From a virus, in IMG/VR virus record IMGVR_UViG_3300010316_000015, positions 1 through 44,682 of that record: a stretch of 44,682 nt of DNA; one strand, 5' to 3'. Below, piece by piece: positions 7,937 through 15,824 of the stretch. The notes below the pieces were generated by a model, which saw only the letters and a list, made by a program, of their open reading frames with translations, ran no database searches and had not been told where the DNA came from. Each line of letters begins with the position of its first letter. Within the stretch, counting starts at the first letter, position 1. A program made the translations under genes and the position numbers.

Positions 7937-8488
7937 ATGACTAATGTCATATTCTATTATGGTTCGAAGGGTCGTGAAGTTGATTTCAATAATCCCGATA
8001 CTCTGAAATTTAATAATGGAAGTTTATTTTTCACATCATTGAAAGAAGCCGTTCAATCTTATGTTTGGCCAAGCGGATACATCTATCATTGTCAGATTGA
8101 CATGATACCACGAGCACGAAGATTGAAAGAAGATGGTGAACCTAACGAAATGAAGATGCTCGAATTGATGAGAGCAAGTCCAAATTACCAACAGGTTTTG
8201 AAATCAGGTTTCAGTGGCAGCGAAAAGATTGCCGCAAAGATTATGTTATCAAAAAGTCGTACTGGTGCAATTGTCGATCTTATTCGAACCACCTTTTACG
8301 AATCACATAATATTGAGTTTTGTTCTGAGATGGTCAATATTGGATATGATGGCTATTACGGGAAATTTCATCCGCCTGCCAGTTTCCATACTGATAAAGA
8401 AAAGTTTTATTACGCTCGCCTCTTCGACTTTGACCGTATCAAGGTGACCAAAGTCGAAGAGATAAGCGTTGATATCACCGGACTTTGA
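7937..8488 (+). CDS. ART-like fold protein, possible toxin/effector (183 aa)
   Basis: I start at 7937 (MTNVIFYYGSKGREVDFNNP), where AAGGAT lies upstream; an earlier ATG at 7874 has weaker support. The order 'FYYGSKG', 'GSLFFTSLKEAVQSY', 'YIYHCQIDM' and the late 'GYDGYYGKF' resembles small ADP-ribosyltransferase-like families whose members begin with an H/Y-G-S motif and have a 'FTS/T..eA..Y' strand. Catalytic residues cannot be assigned with certainty. No capsid-targeting leader is present, unlike the ART-like genes near 12 kb. Family call is tentative. Confidence 0.55.
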   Translation: MTNVIFYYGSKGREVDFNNPDTLKFNNGSLFFTSLKEAVQSYVWPSGYIYHCQIDMIPRARRLKEDGEPNEMKMLELMRASPNYQQVLKSGFSGSEKIAAKIMLSKSRTGAIVDLIRTTFYESHNIEFCSEMVNIGYDGYYGKFHPPASFHTDKEKFYYARLFDFDRIKVTKVEEISVDITGL

Positions 8489-9002
8489 GACTGACACCCG
8501 GTGATACGAACCATCGCTGCACGTCTTTATTATAAGAAATGATGCGATGTGGTTTACGAGTATCAGCCGAATACTTCTTCTGACACATTGTAAACGCGTT
8601 GATCATCGATTTACAACGCGAATTGGCTGTCGCTGTTGGTAGATTGAGACGTTGACCCAATTCAATCGACGACATACCCTTGGTTGAATTTCCTAATGTA
8701 TTCAGAATATCAATCGTGTTTCGGGATTTAGTAAAGGTCCGAAAACGAGTGGCTTCCACTTGGGTGCACCATTCATAATCCATACCCAACCAGTGATGAT
8801 CGCGAGGACCGGGTTTGGATTTGGATTTCTTGACCTTTACCGTTCGAAGCAATGCAGGTTCGAACGGTAATTCTGGCACAGGTGGTTTTGCCGCAACGGA
8901 AGTAGGTTTTGGTCGCGTCGTTTTAGAATCACCATTACTGGTAATCCGATTGATTGCGGTGATAACGTCATTCGTTCCACCATCGAGAATAATCGCTCGC
9001 AT
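8475..9002 (-). CDS. winged-helix-like protein with MxAIIL N-terminal module (175 aa)
   Basis: The ATG at 9000-9002 is preceded by AAGGGGAAG. Residues 1-22 (MRAIILDGGTNDVITAINRI) form a strand-loop-helix module shared by the next three upstream genes. After a Pro/Lys-rich linker, residues about 105-150 (ILNTLGNSTKGMSSIELGQR and following) read like a winged helix-turn-helix. DNA binding is inferred. Its 3' end overlaps the convergent gene at 8488 by 14 bases. Confidence 0.6.
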   Translation of the reverse strand: MRAIILDGGTNDVITAINRITSNGDSKTTRPKPTSVAAKPPVPELPFEPALLRTVKVKKSKSKPGPRDHHWLGMDYEWCTQVEATRFRTFTKSRNTIDILNTLGNSTKGMSSIELGQRLNLPTATANSRCKSMINAFTMCQKKYSADTRKPHRIISYNKDVQRWFVSPGVSLKVR

Positions 9003-9012
9003 TATCTTCCCC

Positions 9013-9648
9013 TTAGAAAGTTTCGATGCCAAGTTCTGATAGCGCCGTCATGAATTCTGGATGCAACACAACATATGGAGCACCGTCATTCATGTTCTTG
9101 TAAAAAGCAATAGTAGACGGCTTCGTGCCTACAAGCTTTTGCCCACGACGACATTTCATATCACGCATCAACCGGCTGAATACTGCTTCAGCCTTATAGT
9201 CCACATGGGATGCGGAAATATCATCCATCGCAGCAATACATGAAAGTACGGGAAGACGACCCTTGTGTTGAATCAGCGAGCGAATAACACGCATGATGGC
9301 ATCGTTACGAGTGATGTGGTTTTGTGGATGGGAACCCGTGATGAAATGTTTAATCTCATCAATTGTGGCTGGACGCTCATTAGTCAGGCGTGTCACCATT
9401 TTGAAACCATGACCAAGTTTGGTGTCTTTATAATCGGCAACGGTCAGGGGAACGGAATATGCTGGAAGGTTTTCGTTTCGAATAACCTTTTTCGGTTCAA
9501 CTGCAACAGGTGCGACAGCAACTGGTTCAGCTTTCACCACTGGTAACGACACATTTGCGTGTGAGGCATTGATATATCCGAGGATTGCGCGAACGATATC
9601 ATCGGATTGATCGCTTTCAAGAATGATCGCTTTCATATTATCAGTCAT
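9013..9648 (-). CDS. MxAIIL-module protein (211 aa)
   Basis: The product starts MTDNMKAIILESDQSDDIVR, the same short N-terminal module as its neighbours, followed by an Ala/Val/Pro linker and a C-terminal region of about 140 aa with several helices (residues 95-160). GGAAAAACC precedes the ATG. Probably in one operon with the genes at 9660 and 9979. Function unknown; regulatory DNA binding is possible by analogy with its neighbours. Confidence 0.65.
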   Translation of the reverse strand: MTDNMKAIILESDQSDDIVRAILGYINASHANVSLPVVKAEPVAVAPVAVEPKKVIRNENLPAYSVPLTVADYKDTKLGHGFKMVTRLTNERPATIDEIKHFITGSHPQNHITRNDAIMRVIRSLIQHKGRLPVLSCIAAMDDISASHVDYKAEAVFSRLMRDMKCRRGQKLVGTKPSTIAFYKNMNDGAPYVVLHPEFMTALSELGIETF

Positions 9649-9659
9649 TGGTTTTTCCG

Positions 9660-9935
9660 TTAGTTGAAAAGGTTAGTGAGAGTCGAAAACCATCCGGTCT
9701 TCTTGATCTTGGTTGATTGCACGATTTCTTCTACCGGAAGTTCAACCACTGATTCGACCGGTGATTGAACGGGGTCAACAATCGGCTTAGCACGTTTTGT
9801 GCGTTTAGGTTTAATGGGTTGAGCTGAATCTGATAGAACTACGAAATCCGCATTACCTTCCTGTAGACCAGCGATGATATGATCAACCGCCGCCCGTTCA
9901 GAAGGTCCATCATACGTTAGTATGACTGAATGCAT
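9660..9935 (-). CDS. MxxVIL-module protein (91 aa)
   Basis: The product starts MHSVILTYDGPSERAAVDHI, a divergent copy of the shared N-terminal module, then a basic KPKRTKRAK stretch and an acidic Val/Glu/Pro linker ending in GWFSTLTNLFN. It appears to be the module plus a short tail without the globular domain of the neighbours. Function unknown. Confidence 0.6.
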   Translation of the reverse strand: MHSVILTYDGPSERAAVDHIIAGLQEGNADFVVLSDSAQPIKPKRTKRAKPIVDPVQSPVESVVELPVEEIVQSTKIKKTGWFSTLTNLFN

Positions 9936-9978
9936 GGAAGTTACTCCCGTATCGGTTAATAGGGGTTAATGATTGTTA

Positions 9979-10482
9979 TTAATCAAGCGATTTATCAAAT
10001 ACCCGAATCGCAAGCCGTGCAGTCTGAGCTACCCGATAACGAACACCAGTTCCGCCACCACGAACGTTTGATTCGTTAGCGGAAATGACTTCAACGGGAG
10101 CACCCTTTTCATTCACGAAGCCAAATTTACTGGCACGTCCGTTAAAAGTACGGATAACATTTTCGATATCGCGTGTAACGATTTCACGATCAAATTTATT
10201 AATTGATACCGGCTTCGGATAAGAAATAAGCGTTTTCAGAATATTTTTCATCGTGGGGGTTAGAGAATTCAACAAGGTGCGCGATTGTTCAAGTGTTGGC
10301 TCGTTGGCCAAAACGTTGGCTTCATAGGATTCCGCGAACAAAGAGATGTGCATTCGACTGCCACCTTTACCCGGCACTTGGTATCCAAGTGATACATCAT
10401 CTTTAACAATGCGCCCGTCATATTCTTTGGCAAGGCGGTTAAGCAGGGCTTGATTATTGGTACGAATTACTACGGCTGACAT
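9979..10482 (-). CDS. MxxVVI-module protein with HTH-like region (167 aa)
   Basis: The product starts MSAVVIRTNNQALLNRLAKE, the shared module. Residues about 85-125 ('LTPTMKNILKTLISYPKPVS' and on) look like a MarR-type winged helix. First gene of the four-gene minus-strand operon, with GGAG before the ATG and an early promoter at 10524-10552. Probably an early DNA-binding regulator; unproven. Confidence 0.6.
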   Translation of the reverse strand: MSAVVIRTNNQALLNRLAKEYDGRIVKDDVSLGYQVPGKGGSRMHISLFAESYEANVLANEPTLEQSRTLLNSLTPTMKNILKTLISYPKPVSINKFDREIVTRDIENVIRTFNGRASKFGFVNEKGAPVEVISANESNVRGGGTGVRYRVAQTARLAIRVFDKSLD

Positions 10483-10523
10483 GAGGTATCTCCGATAGAT
10501 AGATAGATTGGTGTGACTTGATG

Positions 10524-10552
10524 AATATAAACACCTATAATATGTATGTCAA
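10524..10552 (-). promoter_or_regulatory. early promoter of the four-gene operon
   Basis: Minus strand TTGACA (10547-10552), 17 nt, TATATT (10524-10529), driving the gene starting at 10482. Confidence 0.7.
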
Positions 10553-10580
10553 TACCCTAAATACTATCAAGGAGGTTTCA

Positions 10581-11249
10581 ATGAAACTAGAAATTAGACC
10601 CGGTGAAGGTGGCGAAGATGCCCGCCTATTCATGACAGACATGGCATCCGCATACGTTAAGCTTTTCAATCGGTTCGGTTGAAGTTTCGAGAAACATGTG
10701 TCTGATAATCAGATCAGTTTCGTACTACCCGACAAACACAAAAAATTAAATCAAGAATCAGGTGGCCATCGTATTCAACGTGTTCCTCCCACAGAGAAGC
10801 GTGGACGCGTTCATACGTCTACCGTGACCGTTGCCGTCATTGATAAGGCCGAAGCTGACCCACGGTACGCCTTACGCGATACAGAGCACTTCTATAAGGA
10901 ATGGTTCAGCGGTACAGGGAATGGTGGACAGAATCGCAACAAGCATCAAAATTGCTTACGGCTTTATCATCTTCCAACCGGCATCGTTCAAACCATTCAA
11001 GGTAAGAGTCGAACATCCAACGAAACCACCGCCATGAAAGAATTGTGTGAAAAATTGGATCAGTTGTCTCATAGCGATTCAATGGACGGTACGAATCAGG
11101 ATCGGCGCGAAAAGATTGGTTCTGGTATGAGAGCCGATAAGATTCGCACGTATCGTTTTCAAGACGATCAGGTTAACGATCATCAGTCTAACAAGTCCAC
11201 CAGTTGTAAACGAATCATGCGTGGTATGTTTGATGAGCTTTGGAGATAA
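10581..11249 (+). CDS. release-factor-like protein with in-frame UGA (recoded or disrupted)
   Basis: A strong AAGGAGG precedes the ATG at 10581. The frame reads MKLEIRPGEGGEDARLFMTD ... FNRFG, meets TGA at 10680-10682, and continues in the same frame (SFEKHVSDNQISFVLPD ...) to the stop at 11249. Downstream are 'GGHRIQRVPPTEKRGRVHTS', containing the PxT tripeptide of RF1-type codon recognition, and 'GTGNGGQNRNKHQNCLRL' with the catalytic GGQ. The UGA sits where bacterial RF1 has a conserved Trp ('gWk'). The N-terminal domain of full RFs is missing, so the product is about 222 codons. Either UGA is read through, perhaps as autoregulation, or the gene is a UGG-to-UGA nonsense mutant. TGA is the normal stop of many other genes here. 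Confidence 0.8.
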
Positions 11250-11252
11250 ATA
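11245..11252 (+). promoter_or_regulatory. T4-type late promoter (GATAAATA)
   Basis: GATAAATA overlaps the stop of the release-factor gene and lies 23 nt before the first capsid-tagged gene at 11276. It would allow separate late transcription of the 11276-13383 cassette. Confidence 0.5.
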
Positions 11253-11275
11253 AAACGGTACAACAGGATATTATC

Positions 11276-11620
11276 ATGAAACTCTTAGATTTGATCAAGG
11301 AAAGCACAGAGCGGCCTTTTGTTTTTATTGAAAACAACAAAGCAGTCCCGCTGAATATTGTACAAAAGATCAAAATGGAATTAGGGATAGTTATCCTTCA
11401 TAAAGATAATAAAACGTTTGTAGCTAAGAAAGATGTCCGGTTCTATGATGCTGTGTCGGAACTGGAAGACAAAGATATTCCAATCGGTAATGTATACTTC
11501 GTCAACAAAAACAAAACCGGTATATATGTTAGAATGACTAGCATGGCACAAGAAGATGGAGAGTATATAGGCAGCTTTGTTTTTGTTATACCATTTGATA
11601 AAAGTCAATTCACTGTATGA
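11276..11620 (+). CDS. putative capsid-targeted protein, unknown (114 aa)
   Basis: I start at the ATG at 11276 (MKLLDLIKESTERPFVFIEN), not the GTG upstream. The N-terminus fits a capsid-targeting leader with a possible cut after I-K-E (residue 9). The rest is a small beta-rich domain without recognised motifs. The stop overlaps the next start as ATGA, so the cassette is translationally coupled. First gene of a four-gene group all carrying such leaders. Confidence 0.7.
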   Translation: MKLLDLIKESTERPFVFIENNKAVPLNIVQKIKMELGIVILHKDNKTFVAKKDVRFYDAVSELEDKDIPIGNVYFVNKNKTGIYVRMTSMAQEDGEYIGSFVFVIPFDKSQFTV

Positions 11621-12096
11621 AAATCCAGCAACTCTTCGAAAATAACAGACAACCATTGTTCCATGGTACTGATTTTTATTCTACCTGCAATATTATATTA
11701 ACAAACACGATGAGCGAAGGGGAATATTTCGGCCTTCCGGGCGAGCCACACGGTATTAGGACAACCAGAGACTATAAGGTAGCAGAAAGGTTCACTCATA
11801 ATCATGAAGAATACGGGTTGGGTGGTATCTTTGTATTTGACACCAATAAATTAAGAAATAGATATAAGATAATTCAATACAATGATAGAATTAACGGCCA
11901 CGCGAGTTACGATGAAGCTGAAGAAGTTATCGCAACGGAAGTAATAGAAAATATAGACCAATACATAATAAGGATCGATTTGGAACGGAAACGGATTTCA
12001 GAAGGCATCATTGCATTAGAAGAAGATGAATCATTTGATATCATTGATCAGATGGATAAAATATTATCTTACTCTAAACTAAATATCAAAGATTAG
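11617..12096 (+). CDS. capsid-targeted ADP-ribosyltransferase-like protein (159 aa)
   Basis: Leader MKIQQLFE resembles the T4 capsid-targeting peptide, with expected cleavage after LFE. Immediately after it comes 'LFHGTD', the first-strand motif of many ART-fold enzymes, then 'GIRTTRDYKVAERF' (second motif with T-T-R) and 'YDEAEEVIATEVIENIDQYI', which contains an E-x-E. Order and spacing fit an ART fold. T4 packages the ART Alt in the same way. An HGT start may instead indicate a phosphotransferase-like relative. NAD-dependent modification of host proteins or RNA is inference. Confidence 0.65.
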   Translation: MKIQQLFENNRQPLFHGTDFYSTCNIILTNTMSEGEYFGLPGEPHGIRTTRDYKVAERFTHNHEEYGLGGIFVFDTNKLRNRYKIIQYNDRINGHASYDEAEEVIATEVIENIDQYIIRIDLERKRISEGIIALEEDESFDIIDQMDKILSYSKLNIKD

Positions 12097-12100
12097 AATT

Positions 12101-12487
12101 ATGAAAATCCAACAACTCTTCGAATTATTTGAAAATGACGCATTCATGAAGAACCCTTCTTCAAGGCGGCTTCAATCATTTCTCAGTAAACGAGTTGAAC
12201 ACTTTGCCAGAGCCGTGGTTGATCAAGAAGGTAATTTCTACGTTTTCAATCCATACATCTATATTCACGATGAATTCAAACAAGAACAAGGCATCACATA
12301 TTCTCGTAGCATACCATTATGTGGATATTCACTGTATGCATATACAGATTGCTTAGCCTGTAGACAACAGGATGTTGATGATGGTGAAGTTCACGAAACA
12401 ATGACCGATCTTGCCCGACATACACCAACCATTGTTCGTGCTTATGGTCCGGGCGTCACCTGTATTGATATTCATGGTGATCCATGA
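12101..12487 (+). CDS. putative capsid-targeted protein, unknown (128 aa)
   Basis: The leader MKIQQLFELFEN has two possible (L/I)xE cleavage sites in tandem. The rest is a compact domain with 'RAVVDQEGNFYVFNPYIYIH' and a Cys pair 'CLACRQ'. It overlaps the next gene by 4 bases (ATGA). I do not recognise the fold; its place between two ART-like genes suggests cargo or a partner. Confidence 0.65.
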   Translation: MKIQQLFELFENDAFMKNPSSRRLQSFLSKRVEHFARAVVDQEGNFYVFNPYIYIHDEFKQEQGITYSRSIPLCGYSLYAYTDCLACRQQDVDDGEVHETMTDLARHTPTIVRAYGPGVTCIDIHGDP

Positions 12488-13383
12488 AAATTAACCAACT
12501 ATTAGAAGGCATCAGTTCTATATTGTTCCACCGAACCGATGTGTTCAGTATGCTATCGATCCTTGATGATAATCAATTCATTCTCACCAGTGATATGGGA
12601 ACCAGTTCGGAAAATGATTTTTCTGGCGGTGAACCCTTTTATCTATCAACTACCAGAACCCTATCCGGCTTTTATGAGCGTGATATTCGCCATGCCAGTA
12701 GTGCTGGATATGTTGTGCTGGATGGACAAAAACTGATGGCAGACGGTTTTACCGGAAAGCCTATTGATTATTGGGGTCCATCATTTCGCACAACGCGGCC
12801 TGATAAGTTCGAATCAGAAGATCGTATCTTCTCAGACAAGCCTGCTATTCCTAACGCCGTAAAATATATAACCGAAATTCACCTGTACGCAAACTTGGAC
12901 AAGATGGACAAGAATCAGGACACCGGTTCCGAAAAACAGAAATCCAAAATACGTAAGATCATCATCGCCGCGAAGAAGAATAATATACCCGTGTCGGTTT
13001 ATGATAATGCTGATGCATATAATAGTCGCAATAAAGCTAAAGCGCTGACTGATCTATCACGGCTTAAGAGTGATTCATCGGTAGACACGAGTGATAGGTA
13101 TCATGGCATCACTGTGAATTATCTGAAGCCATATGTGGAATTATTATCAGCGCCATTACATGTCACCCTATCGAAAGATGCGCGCCGAATTAAGAATAAT
13201 ATACTAGATCATCCGTGGCACGTTGGTGATCATGTTAGATCACTTGATTCCACCATTCATAATTCTCGCAAGAAGAACATGAAGTCCAACGAGTTCACGG
13301 TGTTGTGTAAGAAATTAGGGTTGCGAAAATCCGCTGACATAATTGAATACATCAGAAAGAAATATGATGAACCCAAACAGTGA
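12484..13383 (+). CDS. capsid-targeted R-S-E class ADP-ribosyltransferase-like protein (299 aa)
   Basis: Leader MKINQLLE (cut expected after LLE). Then 'LFHRTD' supplies the first-strand Arg, 'FYLSTTRTLSGFYERD' the S-T-T motif, and 'FESEDRIFSDKPAIPNAVKY' an E-S-E with the two acidic residues typical of R-S-E class mono-ADP-ribosyltransferases. The C-terminal 130 aa are basic and helical, possibly for nucleic acid or target binding. Last gene of the coupled cassette, followed by a terminator hairpin. Best parallel: T4 Alt, a packaged and injected ART that modifies host RNA polymerase. Target here unknown. Confidence 0.7.
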   Translation: MKINQLLEGISSILFHRTDVFSMLSILDDNQFILTSDMGTSSENDFSGGEPFYLSTTRTLSGFYERDIRHASSAGYVVLDGQKLMADGFTGKPIDYWGPSFRTTRPDKFESEDRIFSDKPAIPNAVKYITEIHLYANLDKMDKNQDTGSEKQKSKIRKIIIAAKKNNIPVSVYDNADAYNSRNKAKALTDLSRLKSDSSVDTSDRYHGITVNYLKPYVELLSAPLHVTLSKDARRIKNNILDHPWHVGDHVRSLDSTIHNSRKKNMKSNEFTVLCKKLGLRKSADIIEYIRKKYDEPKQ

Positions 13384-13412
13384 AAGCCCCCGGCTATTAA
13401 CCGAGGGCTTTC
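13382..13412. terminator. terminator hairpin, identical copy at 30941
   Basis: GAAAGCCC..CGG / CCG.GGGCTTTC stem with a CTATTAA loop directly follows the stop codon of the ART-like gene. With a few flanking bases the 34-nt sequence is repeated exactly at 30941-30974. The stem is nearly symmetric, so it may end transcripts from both sides. Confidence 0.65.
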
Positions 13413-14246
13413 ATTAGTTCGCCGTGAGACTAGCGGCAAAAATAGTGGCCTTCAAATCGTACCAAGCAGTTGCACCCGCTTGTTAATTTCACATCCACAG
13501 GAGCCGGTTAAGGTCTTCCTGTATCCACCAGTGCTGCCTTTTTTAAGATGTGGCGTTTCATCTATCACGCTGTACTACTCATTGGTTTCTGTCCCATCTG
13601 CCTTTTACAACAGTTAACCATCGCTAAATGGCTATGAAACTTTCTCCAACAAACACCTTCGGCTTGCGACCTCCGGCGCACCTTATTCCCCGAGGGGTAA
13701 GGCTTTAAGCACCTTTCATACAACGATGGATTAGACTTTGCTTTTTGTTACCTTGGAGTGGTTTCTTTGCAATTACTAAGACGTGCTAATCCAGTTGCTT
13801 CGACCCTTGTTAGAGTCAAAATACAACACGCCTCCTGTTTTTCGCCCGCTAAGACTACTAAACCATGTTTCAAGAACACGTATTTGATGACTATTACATC
13901 ACCAACTCCATGCCTTTAACATTGCGACCCGCCCTGTCCCGCTAAGGTTCGGACTATAATATCTCCCGAAGAAGATACTAGATCACTATCCATTAGTCTT
14001 CACATTCAAACAGTTGCTGTGTTAATTACTCAAAGGAGCTACCCTTGAACGATTCTAACCAGTTGGCCTCGAATCTCATTAACCTGTTTTTACTGCTTCG
14101 TGCCTTTGTGAAGACACACCGTTACCGGCAGACTTGGACTTGTATAGATGAGCCATCCTTACGGTGGTGCAGAGATGTAACCCCTGCTTTGGGTCGATTA
14201 CTCGACTTATTCTTAATGGACGCTATACCGCCCATTCATTATAACA
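13413..14246 (-). ncRNA. candidate large structured RNA, about 830-850 nt
   Basis: Between the plus-strand cassette and the next minus-strand gene there is no ORF with a protein-like product on either strand. The region is dense in short inverted repeats: GCCG/CGGC (13421-13437), ACAGGA/TCCTGT (13498-13521), CCAT/ATGG (13619-13632), CCTTA-CCCC/GGGG-TAAGG (13681-13702), a longer-range TGGATTAG/CTAATCCA (about 13727-13792), TGATG/CATCA (about 13885-13901), TATCT/AGATA and GTCGA/TCGAC. On the minus strand an extended -10 (TGTTATAAT, 14238-14246) marks a start and the hairpin at 13382-13412 an end. Size and phage context recall GOLLD/ROOL-class ornate RNAs, but I cannot match a consensus. Strand is likely, not certain. 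Confidence 0.5.
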
Positions 14247-14332
14247 TATATCTAGAAGCATCGTGGCCTCTAGTAACAACGTGGCGGCTTGCGGCCCCGC
14301 GTCATGAAGATGTATATATAACAGGTTTTTTC

Positions 14333-14469
14333 GATCTGTAAACCCTGTCACTGCACTTTTTTTTATTTTTCTCAGCGGCGGTAAAACCGAGAGCACTCAT
14401 TCGTTGAGAACATATTTAGCAGGCTTCGCGGATATGTAAACCCCCTAACTGCGTTTTTTAATATTTTTC
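14333..14469. repeat. imperfect 39-nt direct repeats (14333-14371, 14431-14469)
   Basis: Two copies of 'GATnTGTAAACCC..T.ACTGC' followed by a T-rich tail ending ATTTTTC lie 98 bp apart. The second copy overlaps the 3' end of the minus-strand ART-like gene, so the first may be a remnant of a duplicated gene end. Confidence 0.45.
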
Positions 14470-14807
14470 ATTTTCCACATATCGGTGATCTGATCGGGGT
14501 GCACTCGTTCCGTTATGAATTCATGCGTTCGGGTGATCCAAGCTGACCCTTTATCATATGGCGATGGTGATAGTGCCGGGACCACGCAATGGCTATTTTC
14601 TGTTAATGCGATCTGAAGAATACAGGTAGGCCAACCGGATGCAGCTTGTGTTTCAATTATATATTGAGGATTATCAGTCAACCACACAAAACGATCACGG
14701 CTTCTATAACACGTAAGACCACGGCGCAGACATTCATACTTAGGTACAATACCGCGCTTAAGAATGGAGTCCAAACTGTTTTGATGAGTGATGTGGTACA
14801 ACAGCAT
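14445..14807 (-). CDS. small ART-like protein (120 aa)
   Basis: The product starts MLLYHITHQNSLDSILKRGI, the 'YHITH...SL.SIL..G' signature of small ART-fold proteins (DarT-like/DUF4433 relatives). Then 'FVWLTDNPQYIIETQ' and a C-terminal 'THEFITERVHPDQI' give the usual three-block order. It has no capsid-targeting leader. DarT enzymes modify DNA, but the family also holds inactive or RNA-acting members, so the substrate is open. It lies downstream of the 308-aa gene, separated by a 15-bp hairpin. Confidence 0.6.
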   Translation of the reverse strand: MLLYHITHQNSLDSILKRGIVPKYECLRRGLTCYRSRDRFVWLTDNPQYIIETQAASGWPTCILQIALTENSHCVVPALSPSPYDKGSAWITRTHEFITERVHPDQITDMWKMKNIKKRS

Positions 14808-14825
14808 CTGTACAATCCTTACATT

Positions 14826-14861
14826 CTCTCAAGACTGTTTGTGCGAAAACAGTCTTGAGAG
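14826..14861. terminator. 15-bp perfect hairpin
   Basis: CTCTCAAGACTGTTT / AAACAGTCTTGAGAG with a 6-nt loop lies between the stop of the 308-aa gene and the start of the ART-like gene. No T-run on either side; termination or RNA processing are both possible. Confidence 0.55.
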
Positions 14862-14869
14862 GCTGTTAT

Positions 14870-15796
14870 CTAGTTGCCAACCAGATTCTGAAAATCAAGT
14901 TCCGAGATACTGGCACCATTGACCGAAATCAGAGCTGGCCATTGAATAAACGGAACACCATATTTGGAAGTATTATATTTCAAGTTTTGAACAACACCAA
15001 CCGTATCACCATTTGGCAGGTTGCCGCGAATGACGAAGCTGTATCCTTGAACCTTGGAAAGTTTCACATTCTTCAGATCAACCAGCTTCAGAGAAAGCTT
15101 GTGAACGAAACCGGCGACCTGATCATCGGCATACTGAATTGCGAGCTTGTTCAGACGATCTTCATCAATCTTCTTTGGTGCATAACGGTTCGTGTTGTCA
15201 ACATCCTCATTGACCAGATGCTGGCGCAGGAAATCCCAGAGTTGATAATCATAGGTCGAGAAGCCGCGACGATTAGCAATGACCACCCAATCGTTTTCAT
15301 ATTTGCCCAAAAACAAAGCGAAACTAGCTTCAACCTGCTTCTTATAATCTTCGATGATACCGGGCTTCAGAAGATTGAATTCAGCGGCGATGTTTGGAAT
15401 TTCGCTGCGAGCCAAAATAGCTTGTTCGCGTTGTGCCTTGGTTTCGACCTTGACAACCGGCATCGCCTTGATCTTATCACGAAGAGCAGAAAGGGCAAGA
15501 ACCTGCGAACGTGGTTCAACATTACCCATGAAACAACCAGCATGTTTGGCATCACGGTACTGGTTCAGATTGAATGGCAGTTCGATCAACTTGCGAAGAC
15601 CGGCAAAATAAAGTTCATCATCGCCAGCAGAAGCAGCACGAAGGCGGTCAGTTTGTTCATCACGTGCGGCGCGACGGACAATTTCATATGCGCGATTCAA
15701 ATGATCAAGCGCATCCTTCTTGGCCACAGCCGTAGAAAATTGGTTATCAACAGACGCAGCAGCCGCTTTTTCGATACGTTGTTCAACAGTGATCAT
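14870..15796 (-). CDS. hypothetical protein (308 aa)
   Basis: The product starts MITVEQRIEKAAAASVDNQF and is mostly helical and charged (residues 1-190), with a beta-rich C-terminal domain ('GYSFVIRGNLPNGDTVGVVQ' onward). GGGAGAGAAC precedes the ATG and a clear early promoter (15825-15853) drives it. I do not recognise the family. A 365-aa frame on the other strand is its shadow. Confidence 0.75.
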   Translation of the reverse strand: MITVEQRIEKAAAASVDNQFSTAVAKKDALDHLNRAYEIVRRAARDEQTDRLRAASAGDDELYFAGLRKLIELPFNLNQYRDAKHAGCFMGNVEPRSQVLALSALRDKIKAMPVVKVETKAQREQAILARSEIPNIAAEFNLLKPGIIEDYKKQVEASFALFLGKYENDWVVIANRRGFSTYDYQLWDFLRQHLVNEDVDNTNRYAPKKIDEDRLNKLAIQYADDQVAGFVHKLSLKLVDLKNVKLSKVQGYSFVIRGNLPNGDTVGVVQNLKYNTSKYGVPFIQWPALISVNGASISELDFQNLVGN

Positions 15797-15824
15797 AATG
15801 TTCTCTCCCGCTTCTCTATTATTG

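Noticed and set aside
10680-10682. Global reassignment of UGA to Trp (code 4)
   Set aside because: Many genes here end in TGA without readthrough frames, and the phage tRNA-Trp has anticodon CCA.
14045-14341. 98-aa plus-strand ORF with TTG start and AAGGAGC upstream
   Set aside because: Overlaps the dense inverted repeats of the putative RNA, has an odd Trp/Leu/Pro-rich composition and no family; kept only as a caution against the RNA call.
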